NCBI GenBank assembly: GCA_022360815.1
Contig: JAKSCC010000348.1
Location: 1-41,012 of the forward strand
Reading direction: 5' to 3'
DNA length: 41,012 nucleotides
Origin: Desulfobacterales bacterium
Lineage (GTDB): Bacteria > Desulfobacterota > Desulfobacteria > Desulfobacterales > Desulfolunaceae
In this document: positions 31,983 through 39,508 of the stretch, one piece after another
Layout of the letters: every line of letters starts with the position of its first letter
Position numbering within the stretch: position 1 is the stretch's first letter
The notes under the pieces: model-generated
Database searches by the model: none
Seen by the model: only the letters and a program-made list of their open reading frames with translations
What the model was told of the DNA's origin: nothing
Translations under genes and position numbers: made by a program

Positions 31983-32327
31983 TCAATAAACAGGCCGAAG
32001 TCCCGCATTAAAAAGAAGCCCGCTCACCTGAAAAACAGAACGGTTTGACTCAATGAGCACCACCCCTGCAGACTGTGCAAGTTCAAGCATCTCCCGACCC
32101 GCCTGTTTTCCTCGCGCAATAACGACACAATCAATTTCCGCCATCTCAGCCGTCCGAATGGTTTGAGGGGTGCAAAGGCCGGTGACCAAAAGAATACCGT
32201 CATGGTCCAAGGTGAGCACATCGCTGAGCAGATCGGCGGCAAAACCGTAGCTGAGGGCAAGTTCGGATTGAGGCGCGCCACAGACTATTTTGCCCTGAAG
32301 AAGGGTTGCTATTTCATCTACTCTCAT
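31983..32327 (-). CDS. DRTGG domain protein (second copy)
   Basis: This 114-residue cytoplasmic protein consists of a single DRTGG-type domain (PF07085-like): MRVDEIATLLQGKIVCG, then GFAADLLSDVLTLDHDGILL, TIRTAEMAEIDCVVIARGKQ and a final strand-helix. DRTGG domains occur in phosphotransacetylases and CBS-DRTGG proteins and are thought to bind nucleotides or mediate contacts. Their role here is unknown. It resembles its neighbour at 32332-32679 in the GGYVSDLLSDV/GFAADLLSDV segment, so the two arose by duplication. Two adjacent ATG codons (32330, 32327) follow GAGGTGAG. It starts 4 bases after the neighbour's stop. Confidence 0.8.
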   Translation of the reverse strand: MRVDEIATLLQGKIVCGAPQSELALSYGFAADLLSDVLTLDHDGILLVTGLCTPQTIRTAEMAEIDCVVIARGKQAGREMLELAQSAGVVLIESNRSVFQVSGLLFNAGLRPVY

Positions 32328-32331
32328 CATC

Positions 32332-32679
32332 TCACCTCTTTTGATGGCTTCGCAAAATGGAAAAGAGGTGTCCTGCCGTTTCAAAAGTGCCCACCGAAGT
32401 CCCCAAAAGGGGAATATTCTCTCGATTGCTGTCTTCAATGGTTTCGGCATCGGGAGTAACGCCTTTTACGATCAAGACGGCTGACAAATCTTTCAAACCT
32501 GCCACCCCCACTACATTGCGATGGGCCTGAAGGGTGATCCAAAGTTGGCCTTCTTCGCTAAACCCCATAACATCCGAGAGAAGGTCAGAAACATAGCCGC
32601 CTGCAACAACCTTTTCCAGCCCGGACTCTCCTCCAAACACAGTGAGGTGCATCTCTTTTACCACGTCGTTGACATTCAT
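32332..32679 (-). CDS. DRTGG domain protein (first copy)
   Basis: This 115-residue protein has one DRTGG-type domain: MNVNDVVKEMHLTVFGGESG, GGYVSDLLSDVMGFSEEGQL, LKDLSAVLIVKGVTPDAETI, then ENIPLLGTSVGTFETAGHLF. Its start overlaps the stop of the hydrogenase-like gene (ATGA at 32679-32676), which implies coupled translation and a joint function. The family is known to stand beside [FeFe]-hydrogenase genes in several anaerobes. No catalytic residues can be assigned. Confidence 0.82.
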   Translation of the reverse strand: MNVNDVVKEMHLTVFGGESGLEKVVAGGYVSDLLSDVMGFSEEGQLWITLQAHRNVVGVAGLKDLSAVLIVKGVTPDAETIEDSNRENIPLLGTSVGTFETAGHLFSILRSHQKR

Positions 32680-34040
32680 TGATTCGACTCCTCCTTAAGA
32701 TGATCCAGATGAGCGCCCCAAATTTGATTCAAGATGCCTTCGGCTGATTTGGGGGCAAGACGCCCCTCGGCCATCATCTTTTTTTGAACAAAAACACATT
32801 GCTCGATTCGTGAATCTTTATTGACAATATCTTCGGCAAAGTGCCGACATGAAGGCGACCCACAAAGCCCGCAATCCACGCCTGGCAAAAAGTGAAGGAT
32901 TTTCTGCATCTTTTCCATCTTCACCATGGCCTGTCCCAGATCTTCGTCCAACTTCATGACCGAGTGGGGCTCAATGGGAGCAAGAAAGATATGCTTGAGA
33001 AGCTCTTCGGTTTTCTCATCCACATCACTCCAGTGGGGAGGATTTTTTTCCGCGCTCTTTTTGCATCTCCAAGCCCGGTTTCGAAGACGCTCCACCGTAA
33101 GAAAACGGTTGCATGTGGTCAGCACGCCTCCGGCACAGCTCTCGTCACAGGATCGCAGCTCCAGAAAATCGATATCAGAGATCTCCTGATTTTCCAGATC
33201 CTCCAAGAACTCCCTGACATTGGCGATGCCGTCGATGGCCAAGCTGCGACCAGGAGCGTAGTCGGACTCACCGGCAGTTAAGAACCAAAGTATTCCCTTT
33301 TCGCAAGGGGACTCAGCCGGAAGAGAAGGCACCTTGTCTGGCCTCTCTTTGCCAATGCGTTTCCACATCCGGTTGGTGAGGGTGTCCATGTTGATAACCC
33401 CGGTCAAAATTTTCTGGTCGGCAAAGCAAGGGCTTTTGACCGAAGAGATTTTTGCGGCACAGGGCGTGATATAAAACGTACCGATCTCGTGATTCCCATA
33501 CCCTTGCGCTCGAAATTTTTCCCGGCAATAGAAGGCCGCCATCTCCACCGGAGGTTTCATGGGAATGATATGCTCCACAAGCGAAGGGAAATGAATCTGA
33601 ATAAGGCGCAGCACCGCCGGACAAAAAGGAGAGATAAGGGGTTTCTGGTGGGGATTTTCTTTAATATAGCGCGCCGTGGCCAGACGAAAGACAGGCCACA
33701 TCTCACCCACTTCAAAGAGATCGGTAAACCCCATTGCAAAAAGGCTCTTGTCGATCTGTGCCTTGGAGATGGTATCGGGAAACTGTCCCCCCAAAACCGG
33801 AGGAAGAAGGGCAATTCGTTTTTTATAAGAAAAAATTGAGCCAAAGGCATCCTCTTCCACGTCAATGGCCGACTCTGGACAGATGCGATAACACTTGCCG
33901 CAATCAATGCAGCGATCCTGAAAGATGTAGGGTTTACCCTTTCGCATGCGAATGGCCCCGGTGGGGCAGACGCCCATGCAGTGGGAACAGCCCCGACATC
34001 GGGATTCGTCCACCTTTAGCGCGTGATATATGGGGGCCAT
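32676..34040 (-). CDS. HydS-like [FeFe]-hydrogenase relative with degenerate H-cluster loops
   Basis: This 454-residue iron-sulfur protein has three parts. Two 4Fe-4S motifs come first (Cys15-18-21-25 and Cys44-47-50-54). The hydrogenase large-subunit fold spans about 70-320, and a C-terminal 4Fe-4S 'FeS' domain (Cys390, 393, 398, 415) follows. The H-cluster loops are recognisable: SPFCPAV (Cys140), ITPCAAK (Cys194) and RSCDESCAGG (Cys298, Cys302). All four cluster ligands are kept, but Phe139 replaces the proton-transfer Cys and the conserved Met residues of loops 2 and 3 are changed. Fast hydrogen turnover is therefore unlikely, and a sensor role like the putative sensory hydrogenases is inferred. 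The ATG at 34040 has GGAG, whereas that at 34052 does not. Confidence 0.85.
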   Translation of the reverse strand: MAPIYHALKVDESRCRGCSHCMGVCPTGAIRMRKGKPYIFQDRCIDCGKCYRICPESAIDVEEDAFGSIFSYKKRIALLPPVLGGQFPDTISKAQIDKSLFAMGFTDLFEVGEMWPVFRLATARYIKENPHQKPLISPFCPAVLRLIQIHFPSLVEHIIPMKPPVEMAAFYCREKFRAQGYGNHEIGTFYITPCAAKISSVKSPCFADQKILTGVINMDTLTNRMWKRIGKERPDKVPSLPAESPCEKGILWFLTAGESDYAPGRSLAIDGIANVREFLEDLENQEISDIDFLELRSCDESCAGGVLTTCNRFLTVERLRNRAWRCKKSAEKNPPHWSDVDEKTEELLKHIFLAPIEPHSVMKLDEDLGQAMVKMEKMQKILHFLPGVDCGLCGSPSCRHFAEDIVNKDSRIEQCVFVQKKMMAEGRLAPKSAEGILNQIWGAHLDHLKEESNQ

Positions 34041-34091
34041 GGCGTGCTCCATAGGGTTGAGGCATCGTGTGTGGCAATTCAGCTACCGATT

Positions 34092-34137
34092 AAAGGCCTC
34101 CGTCATTCGAAGGCCTTTTCATCATGATGAAAAAGCC
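34092..34137 (-). promoter_or_regulatory. Two overlapping hairpins between hydC and the HydS-like gene
   Basis: AAAGGCCT (34092-34099) pairs perfectly with AGGCCTTT (34111-34118). The same right arm is also part of TTTTCATCATGATGAAAA (34116-34133), an 18-base palindrome that extends to a GGC/GCC pair. The two folds share bases and exclude each other. The element is intercistronic, 4 bases after the hydC stop, so it may set the amount of downstream sensor-module mRNA. Confidence 0.55.
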
Positions 34138-34140
34138 TTA

Positions 34141-34629
34141 TCAGGCGTCTTTGTAATCATCTAAAATCTTGATCACCTCGTCGTGAGAGACCCGTCCATA
34201 TATTTTTTTATCCACCATCACAACCGGGGCAAGCCCACAGGCACCCAAACAGCGCAGGTTGCTGATGGAAAATTTACCGTCAGGGGTGGTCTCTCCCGGT
34301 TCGATTCCCAGCAGAAGCTTGAATTCATCCATGACATCCATGGCCCCTTTGACAAAGCAGGCCGTGCCAGTACAAACGGAGATATGGTGCCTTCCTCTGG
34401 GCTCCATAACAAAAAGGGAGTAAAAGGTGACCACCCCATAAACCGTGGAGACGGAAATATCGAGTTCATCGGCAATCACTTTCTGCACATCGGGTGGCAA
34501 GTAGCCGTAGAGATCCTGGGTTTTATGAAGAATACTGATCAATTCCCCCTTGCTGCTGTCGAAGCTTCGACAGATATTTCTTATCTCCAGCGTGGCATGG
34601 GGCGAAAGTTTGGCTGCGAGTGAGGTCAT
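34141..34629 (-). CDS. hydC: NADH-type hydrogenase subunit HydC (NuoE-like)
   Basis: This 162-residue thioredoxin-like [2Fe-2S] protein is equivalent to NuoE. It has an N-terminal helical part (LISILHKTQDLYGYLPPDVQ, about 30-49) and the cluster ligands Cys86 and Cys91 (SVCTGTACF) and Cys127 and Cys131 (RCLGACGLAP). It passes electrons between the flavin subunit HydB and the catalytic HydA of the soluble trimeric hydrogenase. It lies 196 bases downstream of hydA, separated by a hairpin, so its expression may be set apart from hydBA. In Thermotoga the order is hydC-hydB-hydA, whereas here hydC is last. A GTCATAATC leader gives no strong ribosome site. Confidence 0.92.
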   Translation of the reverse strand: MTSLAAKLSPHATLEIRNICRSFDSSKGELISILHKTQDLYGYLPPDVQKVIADELDISVSTVYGVVTFYSLFVMEPRGRHHISVCTGTACFVKGAMDVMDEFKLLLGIEPGETTPDGKFSISNLRCLGACGLAPVVMVDKKIYGRVSHDEVIKILDDYKDA

Positions 34630-34654
34630 AATCTTTCATCCTCTGATTTGAATG

Positions 34655-34677
34655 AAAAAGGTTTTAAAACCCTTTTT
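34655..34677 (-). promoter_or_regulatory. Hairpin between hydA and hydC
   Basis: AAAAAGG-TTTTAAAA-CCCTTTTT is an almost perfect inverted repeat. Read on the minus strand it ends in CCTTTTT, like a weak terminator, 26 bases before the hydC start. It could attenuate or stabilise the downstream message. Confidence 0.5.
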
Positions 34678-34825
34678 GGTGCATAATTTGATGAATTCAT
34701 TTAAAAACCGATCACTTAAGCGCTCCAGACGACACCAAAGAGACCAATAAAACCAAAGCCCCTCAGTGTTGGAGCTCGCCATGACGCAAACGGATTTTTT
34801 TTTTCGAAACCATCACGGTTGACAT

Positions 34826-36586
34826 CTACTTGCCGCTGCGATCCATGTAGTGGGTGTGAAGCAGTTTGTGTGCTTTTTCCCCCAGCGGTTTGCCAAGGAA
34901 CTCTTGATACAGGGTTTGGATATAAGGGTTCTCATGGGATTTACGCAGGGTCTTCTGTGCGTCTTCACGGTAGATGGCATCCCGCCTGGCCAAAAGCACC
35001 TTTTCATCTCCCCTGTGGTAGGGTTGCCCTCCGCCTCCCAAACACCCACCAGGACAGGCCATCACTTCGATGGCGTGGTAAGAGCAGGTGCCGTTTTGCA
35101 CCTTTTCCATCAAGATGCGGGCGTTTTTTAACCCATGGGCAATGCCCAGGTTGACCGGAATGCCGTCAAAATCGATGGTGGCTTCCCGAATGCCTTCGAA
35201 TCCTCTGAGTTCTTTAAACTCAACCTTCTCAAGGGTCTTTCCTGTGTGAAATTCGTAGGCCGAGCGTGCGGCCGCCTCAATCACCCCGCCGGTGGCTCCA
35301 AAGATCACGGCCGCGCCGGTGGATTCGCCCAAAGGTTCATCAAATGTTTCATCGGGAAGAGCCGAAAAATCGATATTAAACCGCTTAATCAGAGCGGCCA
35401 GCTCACGGGTCGTGATCGTGATGTCCACATCCCGATTCCCCTTTTCGGCAAATTCATACCGAGCACACTCGGCTTTTTTGGCCACACAGGGCATCACCGA
35501 CACCACCACCAGCCCCTCTCGCTTGACCTTCATCTTTTTGGCCAGATAGGTCTTGGCAATGGCTCCAAACATCTGCATGGGGGATTTGGCTGTGGAAGGA
35601 TGCTCCAGGTGATCGGGGTAGCGCTTCTCCAAAAAGTTAACCCAGGCCGGACAGCAAGAGGTCAGAATGGGAAGGCTGACGTCGGTCTCCCCATTTAAAT
35701 GGCGCACCAGGCGATCCAAAAGCTCTGAGGCCTCCTCCATAATGGTAAGATCCGCCGCAAAGTTGGTGTCAAAAACACCGTCAAAATCCATACGGCGCAA
35801 AGCAGCCGCCAACTTTCCGGTAACCTGGGCGCCGGGCTCCATGCCAAAACACTCCCCTAAAGCCACTCGAACCGCAGGAGCCACCTGAACCACCACCTTC
35901 TTTTCTGAATCGGCAAGGGCCGAGATAACGGCTGTGGTCTCATCTTTTTCTGTCAGGGCTCCGGTGGGGCAAACGGCCACACACTGGCCACAGAAGGTGC
36001 AATTGGTGGCTGTGAGGTCGTCGCCAAAGGGGGTGGCCACCACCGATTCAAATCCACGACTGGCCGCCGAAAGAACCCCGACGCCCTGAACACTCTGGCA
36101 GATATTCTCACAGCGGCGGCACATAACGCATTTGTCTGGATCGCGCACAATAGAAAAAGAGGAGGTGTCCATGGGATAGCTGGAGGTCTCTCCTTCAAAG
36201 CTGATCTGGCGAATGCCCAGCTCTGCTGCCAAGTCCTGAAGCTCACAGCATCCAGATTTGGAACAACTCAGGCAATCTTTGGGGTGATCGGACAAAAGGA
36301 GTTCCAGATTCACTCGCCTTGCGTTGAGCACTCGAGGGGTGTGGGTTTTCACCACCATCCCCTCGCTGACCACCGTGGTGCAGGCCGGTGCGAGGTTGCG
36401 ACGGCCCTCCACCTCCACACAGCAGAGTCGACACGAGGCATTTTCGCTTTTAAAACCGATCTCCGGCAGGTCCATATGGCAGAGGGTGGGCACCGCCACT
36501 CCCATCTCTTTGGCCGCTTCAAGCACCGTAGTCCCTTGGGGAACGGTTGCGGATGTATTGTCTATGGTCAATGTAATGGTTGTCAT
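34826..36586 (-). CDS. hydA: [FeFe]-hydrogenase catalytic subunit HydA (multimeric, NAD-linked)
   Basis: This 586-residue subunit makes or oxidises H2. An N-terminal [2Fe-2S] domain (Cys36, 52, 55, 69) precedes the His101-Cys105-Cys108-Cys114 cluster and two 4Fe-4S motifs (Cys153-156-159-163 and Cys196-199-202-206). The H-cluster domain has all three loops intact: TSCCPAW (Cys321, Cys322), MPCVAKKAE (Cys377) and MACPGGCLGGGGQPY (Cys521, Cys525). The C-terminal small-subunit-like segment (about 545-586; RRDAIYREDAQ, NPYIQTLYQEF) is fused. The extra C-terminal [2Fe-2S] domain of Thermotoga HydA is absent. With HydB and HydC it forms the trimeric group A enzyme that can bifurcate electrons between ferredoxin and NADH, which is inferred from subunit make-up. 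Confidence 0.95.
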   Translation of the reverse strand: MTTITLTIDNTSATVPQGTTVLEAAKEMGVAVPTLCHMDLPEIGFKSENASCRLCCVEVEGRRNLAPACTTVVSEGMVVKTHTPRVLNARRVNLELLLSDHPKDCLSCSKSGCCELQDLAAELGIRQISFEGETSSYPMDTSSFSIVRDPDKCVMCRRCENICQSVQGVGVLSAASRGFESVVATPFGDDLTATNCTFCGQCVAVCPTGALTEKDETTAVISALADSEKKVVVQVAPAVRVALGECFGMEPGAQVTGKLAAALRRMDFDGVFDTNFAADLTIMEEASELLDRLVRHLNGETDVSLPILTSCCPAWVNFLEKRYPDHLEHPSTAKSPMQMFGAIAKTYLAKKMKVKREGLVVVSVMPCVAKKAECARYEFAEKGNRDVDITITTRELAALIKRFNIDFSALPDETFDEPLGESTGAAVIFGATGGVIEAAARSAYEFHTGKTLEKVEFKELRGFEGIREATIDFDGIPVNLGIAHGLKNARILMEKVQNGTCSYHAIEVMACPGGCLGGGGQPYHRGDEKVLLARRDAIYREDAQKTLRKSHENPYIQTLYQEFLGKPLGEKAHKLLHTHYMDRSGK

Positions 36587-36593
36587 AGCAATT

Positions 36594-36607
36594 CCTAATC
36601 AATTAGG
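36594..36607 (-). promoter_or_regulatory. Palindrome covering the hydA ribosome site
   Basis: CCTAAT-CA-ATTAGG is a perfect inverted repeat that, on the minus strand, contains the TTAGGA ribosome site of hydA, seven bases from the ATG at 36586. As RNA its two-base loop is too tight for a stable hairpin, so a protein-binding site is equally possible. Confidence 0.35.
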
Positions 36608-36661
36608 CGTTGGGTAAAGACCATGGAAAAAGCCATGGCCGCGGCTTGAACAAAGGCGATC

Positions 36662-38455
36662 CTACACCTTGCTGATGGCTCCAAATTTGCAATTTTCGTA
36701 GCAGAGCCCACATTTGATGCACAAAGAGACATCAATGGTATGAGGCATTTTTCGCTCACCGCGAACGGCATCCACAGGACAATTTCTGGCGCACAAAGTG
36801 CACCCTTTACAGACATCGTGGTCAATGACGTAAGTGATAAGATCCTTACACTGACCAGCCGGACATCTCTTTTCACTGACGTGAGCCAGGTATTCGTCGT
36901 AGAAATTGTCCAAAGTAGAGAGCACCGGGTTGGGAGAGGTCTGCCCCAGCCCGCAGAGGGCCGTGTCTTTGATCACGGTGCTCAGATCTCGCAGGCGATC
37001 CAGATCATCCAAAGAGCCTTTGCCTTGGGTGATCTTTTCCAGGGTTTCGTAGAGGCGTTTGTTGCCGATGCGGCACGGGGTGCATTTTCCGCAGGACTCT
37101 TCCACGGTAAAGTCCAGATAGAATTTGGCGATGGAGACCATACAGTCTTCCTCATCCATGATGATCATGCCACCCGAGCCCATCATGGAGCCGTTTTCAA
37201 GAAGGTTGTCGTAGTCAATGGGAACATCCAGATGCTCTCTGGTGAGGCAGCCGCCCGAAGGGCCACCGGTCTGAACGGCCTTGAACTCTTTGCCGCTTGA
37301 AATACCTCCGCCGATCTCGTAAATCACCTCACGCAGGGTGGTGCCCATGGGCACCTCAATGAGCCCCACATTGCGAATTTTTCCAGCCAGGGCAAAGACT
37401 TTGGTCCCCTTGGAGTTTTCCGTTCCGATTTTTGAAAACCAGGCGGCACCCCGGTTGATAATCACGGGGATATTGGCCAGGGTCTCCACGTTGTTGACGT
37501 TGGTGGGTTTGCCGTAGTAGCCCGATTCAGCCGGAAAAGGAGGTTTCACCGTCGGCTCTCCACGGCGGCCCTCCATGGAGTGGATCAAGGCGGTCTCTTC
37601 GCCGCAGACAAAGGCCCCTGCGCCATATTTCAACTCCACATCAAAATCAAAGCCGCTTCCCATGATGTTTTTCCCCAGAAGCCCATACTGCCTGGCCTGT
37701 TCAATGGCAATGAGAAGGCGCTGGATGGCCAGGGGGTATTCGGCTCGAATGTAGACCAGTCCCTTTGAAGCACCGATGGCAAACCCGCAAATGGCCATGG
37801 CCTCCAAAATCGAGTGGGGGTCACCCTCAAGGATGGAGCGATCCATAAAAGCACCAGGGTCGCCTTCGTCGGCGTTGCAGACCACAAATTTTTCATCGCT
37901 TTGAGATGCCCGCGCATACTGCCACTTGAGCCCGGTGGGAAAACCGCCTCCCCCGCGCCCTCTGAGCCCCGAGCCTTTTACCTCTTCGATCACTCCCTGG
38001 GCTCCCAGCTGGTGGAGAGATTTCCCCAGGGCTTCGTAGCCGTCTCGAGCCAGGTATTCGTCGATGTTTTCCGGATCGATAAATCCGCTGTTTCGAAGGG
38101 CAATGCGCAGCTGCTTTCGGTAGAAGCCCATGTGCTTGGAATCTGAGATGGGCTCGCCTGTCACAGGATCTTTGTAGAGAAGCCGATCAACTCGGCGGCC
38201 CTTTATCACATGCTCATCCAAAAGGGGATCCACATCGGCCGGAGTGACCTCCACATAAAAGGTGTTGTCCGGCATAAATTTTACAATGGGCCCTTTTTCG
38301 CAAAATCCAAAACAACCTGTTTTAATCACCTGAACATCGTCACTGAGTCCGCGCTCTCTGACCGCATGTTCCATTTTTTTTAAAATCATCTCGCTTTCCG
38401 ATGCGCGGCATCCGGTTCCTCCGCACACCAAAATATGCGTTGTAAATCGTCCCAT
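36662..38455 (-). CDS. hydB: NADH-type hydrogenase flavin subunit HydB (NuoF-like)
   Basis: This 597-residue diaphorase subunit has an N-terminal thioredoxin-like [2Fe-2S] domain (Cys11, 16, 48, 52). The NuoF core follows, with the FMN/NADH glycine loop RGRGGGGFPTGLKW (residues 165-178), CNADEGDPGAFMDR and FVCGEETALIHSMEGRRG, and the 4Fe-4S motif ESCGKCTPCR (about 474-483). Two C-terminal 4Fe-4S motifs (CKGCTLCARNCP and CIKCGLCYENC) complete it. This composition is the bifurcating-hydrogenase HydB type, longer than plain NuoF. It exchanges electrons with NAD(H) and ferredoxin in the cytoplasm. It is the second gene of the locus, 99 bases after the small [2Fe-2S] protein gene and 75 before hydA. 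Confidence 0.95.
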   Translation of the reverse strand: MGRFTTHILVCGGTGCRASESEMILKKMEHAVRERGLSDDVQVIKTGCFGFCEKGPIVKFMPDNTFYVEVTPADVDPLLDEHVIKGRRVDRLLYKDPVTGEPISDSKHMGFYRKQLRIALRNSGFIDPENIDEYLARDGYEALGKSLHQLGAQGVIEEVKGSGLRGRGGGGFPTGLKWQYARASQSDEKFVVCNADEGDPGAFMDRSILEGDPHSILEAMAICGFAIGASKGLVYIRAEYPLAIQRLLIAIEQARQYGLLGKNIMGSGFDFDVELKYGAGAFVCGEETALIHSMEGRRGEPTVKPPFPAESGYYGKPTNVNNVETLANIPVIINRGAAWFSKIGTENSKGTKVFALAGKIRNVGLIEVPMGTTLREVIYEIGGGISSGKEFKAVQTGGPSGGCLTREHLDVPIDYDNLLENGSMMGSGGMIIMDEEDCMVSIAKFYLDFTVEESCGKCTPCRIGNKRLYETLEKITQGKGSLDDLDRLRDLSTVIKDTALCGLGQTSPNPVLSTLDNFYDEYLAHVSEKRCPAGQCKDLITYVIDHDVCKGCTLCARNCPVDAVRGERKMPHTIDVSLCIKCGLCYENCKFGAISKV

Positions 38456-38554
38456 AATGTTGTCAGCCTCCCTTACCAGAGAAGATCGGTTTAAAAGAGC
38501 CAGGTATCCCTGGTGATTAAACTACTTAAGGTACGTAATTTTTACCAAAAATGA

Positions 38555-38950
38555 TCAATCACCCGCCACGTCGTAATTCACCGGAATAACCCCAGGAAGA
38601 AGCTCTTCCTCAAGGATGTAGCTCTCCACCACCCGTTGGGCTTTTCGAGTGTCCACATTTCCAAAGACAACCGGGTCTCGACCAGGGAGCGTCACCTCCA
38701 CCGTGGGTTCGGCATAGCAGTACCCCATGCATCCGGTTTGGGTGACCACAGCTTCAATGCCTTTGCGCTCCAGATGCTCCACAAGACTTCTGTATGTCTC
38801 CTTGGCCCCGGAGGCGATGCCACAGGTGGCCATGGCGACACGAATCTGGACAAGATCGTCGCAGCGTTCGCCGTTTTCACGTAGGTGAACCTTTGATTGG
38901 AGCCTTTGCTTGAGCTTTCTTAAGTCATCCAATGAGTTGATTTTTGTCAT
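38555..38950 (-). CDS. Thioredoxin-like [2Fe-2S] protein leading the hydrogenase locus
   Basis: This 131-residue protein resembles the N-terminal domain of HydB, with VAMATCGIASGAKE (Cys43) and VVTQTGCMGYCYAEPTVEV (Cys74, Cys78). The usual fourth ligand five residues after the first Cys is Gly48, so Cys30 or another atom must complete the cluster, or the cluster is altered. An N-terminal helix (LDDLRKLKQRLQSKV) precedes the fold. Such small ferredoxin-like genes accompany trimeric [FeFe]-hydrogenase loci in other anaerobes and may be electron-transfer or assembly partners. AGGAGG lies before the ATG at 38950. It is probably the first gene of the operon, with its promoter in the gap to its right. 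Confidence 0.88.
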   Translation of the reverse strand: MTKINSLDDLRKLKQRLQSKVHLRENGERCDDLVQIRVAMATCGIASGAKETYRSLVEHLERKGIEAVVTQTGCMGYCYAEPTVEVTLPGRDPVVFGNVDTRKAQRVVESYILEEELLPGVIPVNYDVAGD

Positions 38951-39177
38951 CGATTACCTCCTGCTTATGTATAAATGCCTATTGCTGTGCGCAGATTGGG
39001 AACAAAAAAAACAAAGTAGGGGTGAAATCCAATGCACCTATGCATGTGAGCAAAAAAGATACCACGCGATCGTAAAGGCGCTGAACACTCGATAGTAAGG
39101 TCTTGAGTTTGTATAAAAATAGAGTAGAAGGCTATTTTCAGGACCACGGGGTAAGAAATAGATGGGTGTCCGTTTTT

Positions 39178-39192
39178 TTTACACGTTGTAAA
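39178..39192. promoter_or_regulatory. Operator-like palindrome upstream of a TATAAT box
   Basis: TTTACA-CGT-TGTAAA is a perfect 6-3-6 inverted repeat. Its centre is about 45 bases upstream of the TATAAT at 39227-39232, where an activator of a promoter with a poor -35 element would bind. Confidence 0.5.
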
Positions 39193-39226
39193 CGTACGTC
39201 GCCAAAATTTTACCTCAATGCCCTCG

Positions 39227-39232
39227 TATAAT
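39227..39232 (+). promoter_or_regulatory. Consensus -10 box, plus strand
   Basis: TATAAT is an exact sigma-70 -10 hexamer. The sequence 17 bases upstream (AAAATT region) does not resemble TTGACA. No gene starts close downstream except a 40-codon frame at 39351. Confidence 0.4.
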
Positions 39233-39350
39233 AAGGTTTGGTAGGGCGGAACCTGATTTGATCTTACAAAAAATAGCTCGTAATGTGTGTAAGCAACATA
39301 GATAAGATTGGCAAGGAAAAGATGGGGAAGTAGGAAAAAAAGTTTGAATG

Positions 39351-39473
39351 ATGGAGAATTATGGAAATAACACTGTATCCCTGACAGGGAGTAAATGCGT
39401 GCGACATTTTCCCATTTTCACCAACTCGACCCGATTTGTGCAGTATGCCTGCGACCTTCGTCTGAACACTTAA
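39351..39473 (+). CDS. Possible 40-residue peptide inside the candidate RNA
   Basis: ATG at 39351 opens a 40-codon frame (MENYGNNTVSLTGSKC at its start) ending at TAA 39473. It has no ribosome site of note: the upstream bases are AGTTTGAATG. It is not recognised, has no membrane segment, and may be chance. It is listed because it lies between the promoter-like box and the terminator. Confidence 0.15.
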   Translation: MENYGNNTVSLTGSKCVRHFPIFTNSTRFVQYACDLRLNT

Positions 39474-39508
39474 AGAAAATTTAAAAAGTATTTAAATGGT
39501 GCTTTTGA

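Noticed and set aside
32676..34040. A second catalytically active hydrogenase
   Set aside because: Phe replaces the proton-transfer cysteine and the conserved methionines of the loops are lost, which argues against normal turnover.
36243..36434. Minus-strand open frame inside hydA
   Set aside because: It is a shadow in another frame of a gene whose cysteine motifs are unambiguous.
38951..39130. Rex-type redox operator upstream of the hydrogenase locus
   Set aside because: No TTGTTAA-N4-TTAACAA-like sequence is present. Only a short TGCA-CCTA-TGCA repeat was seen.
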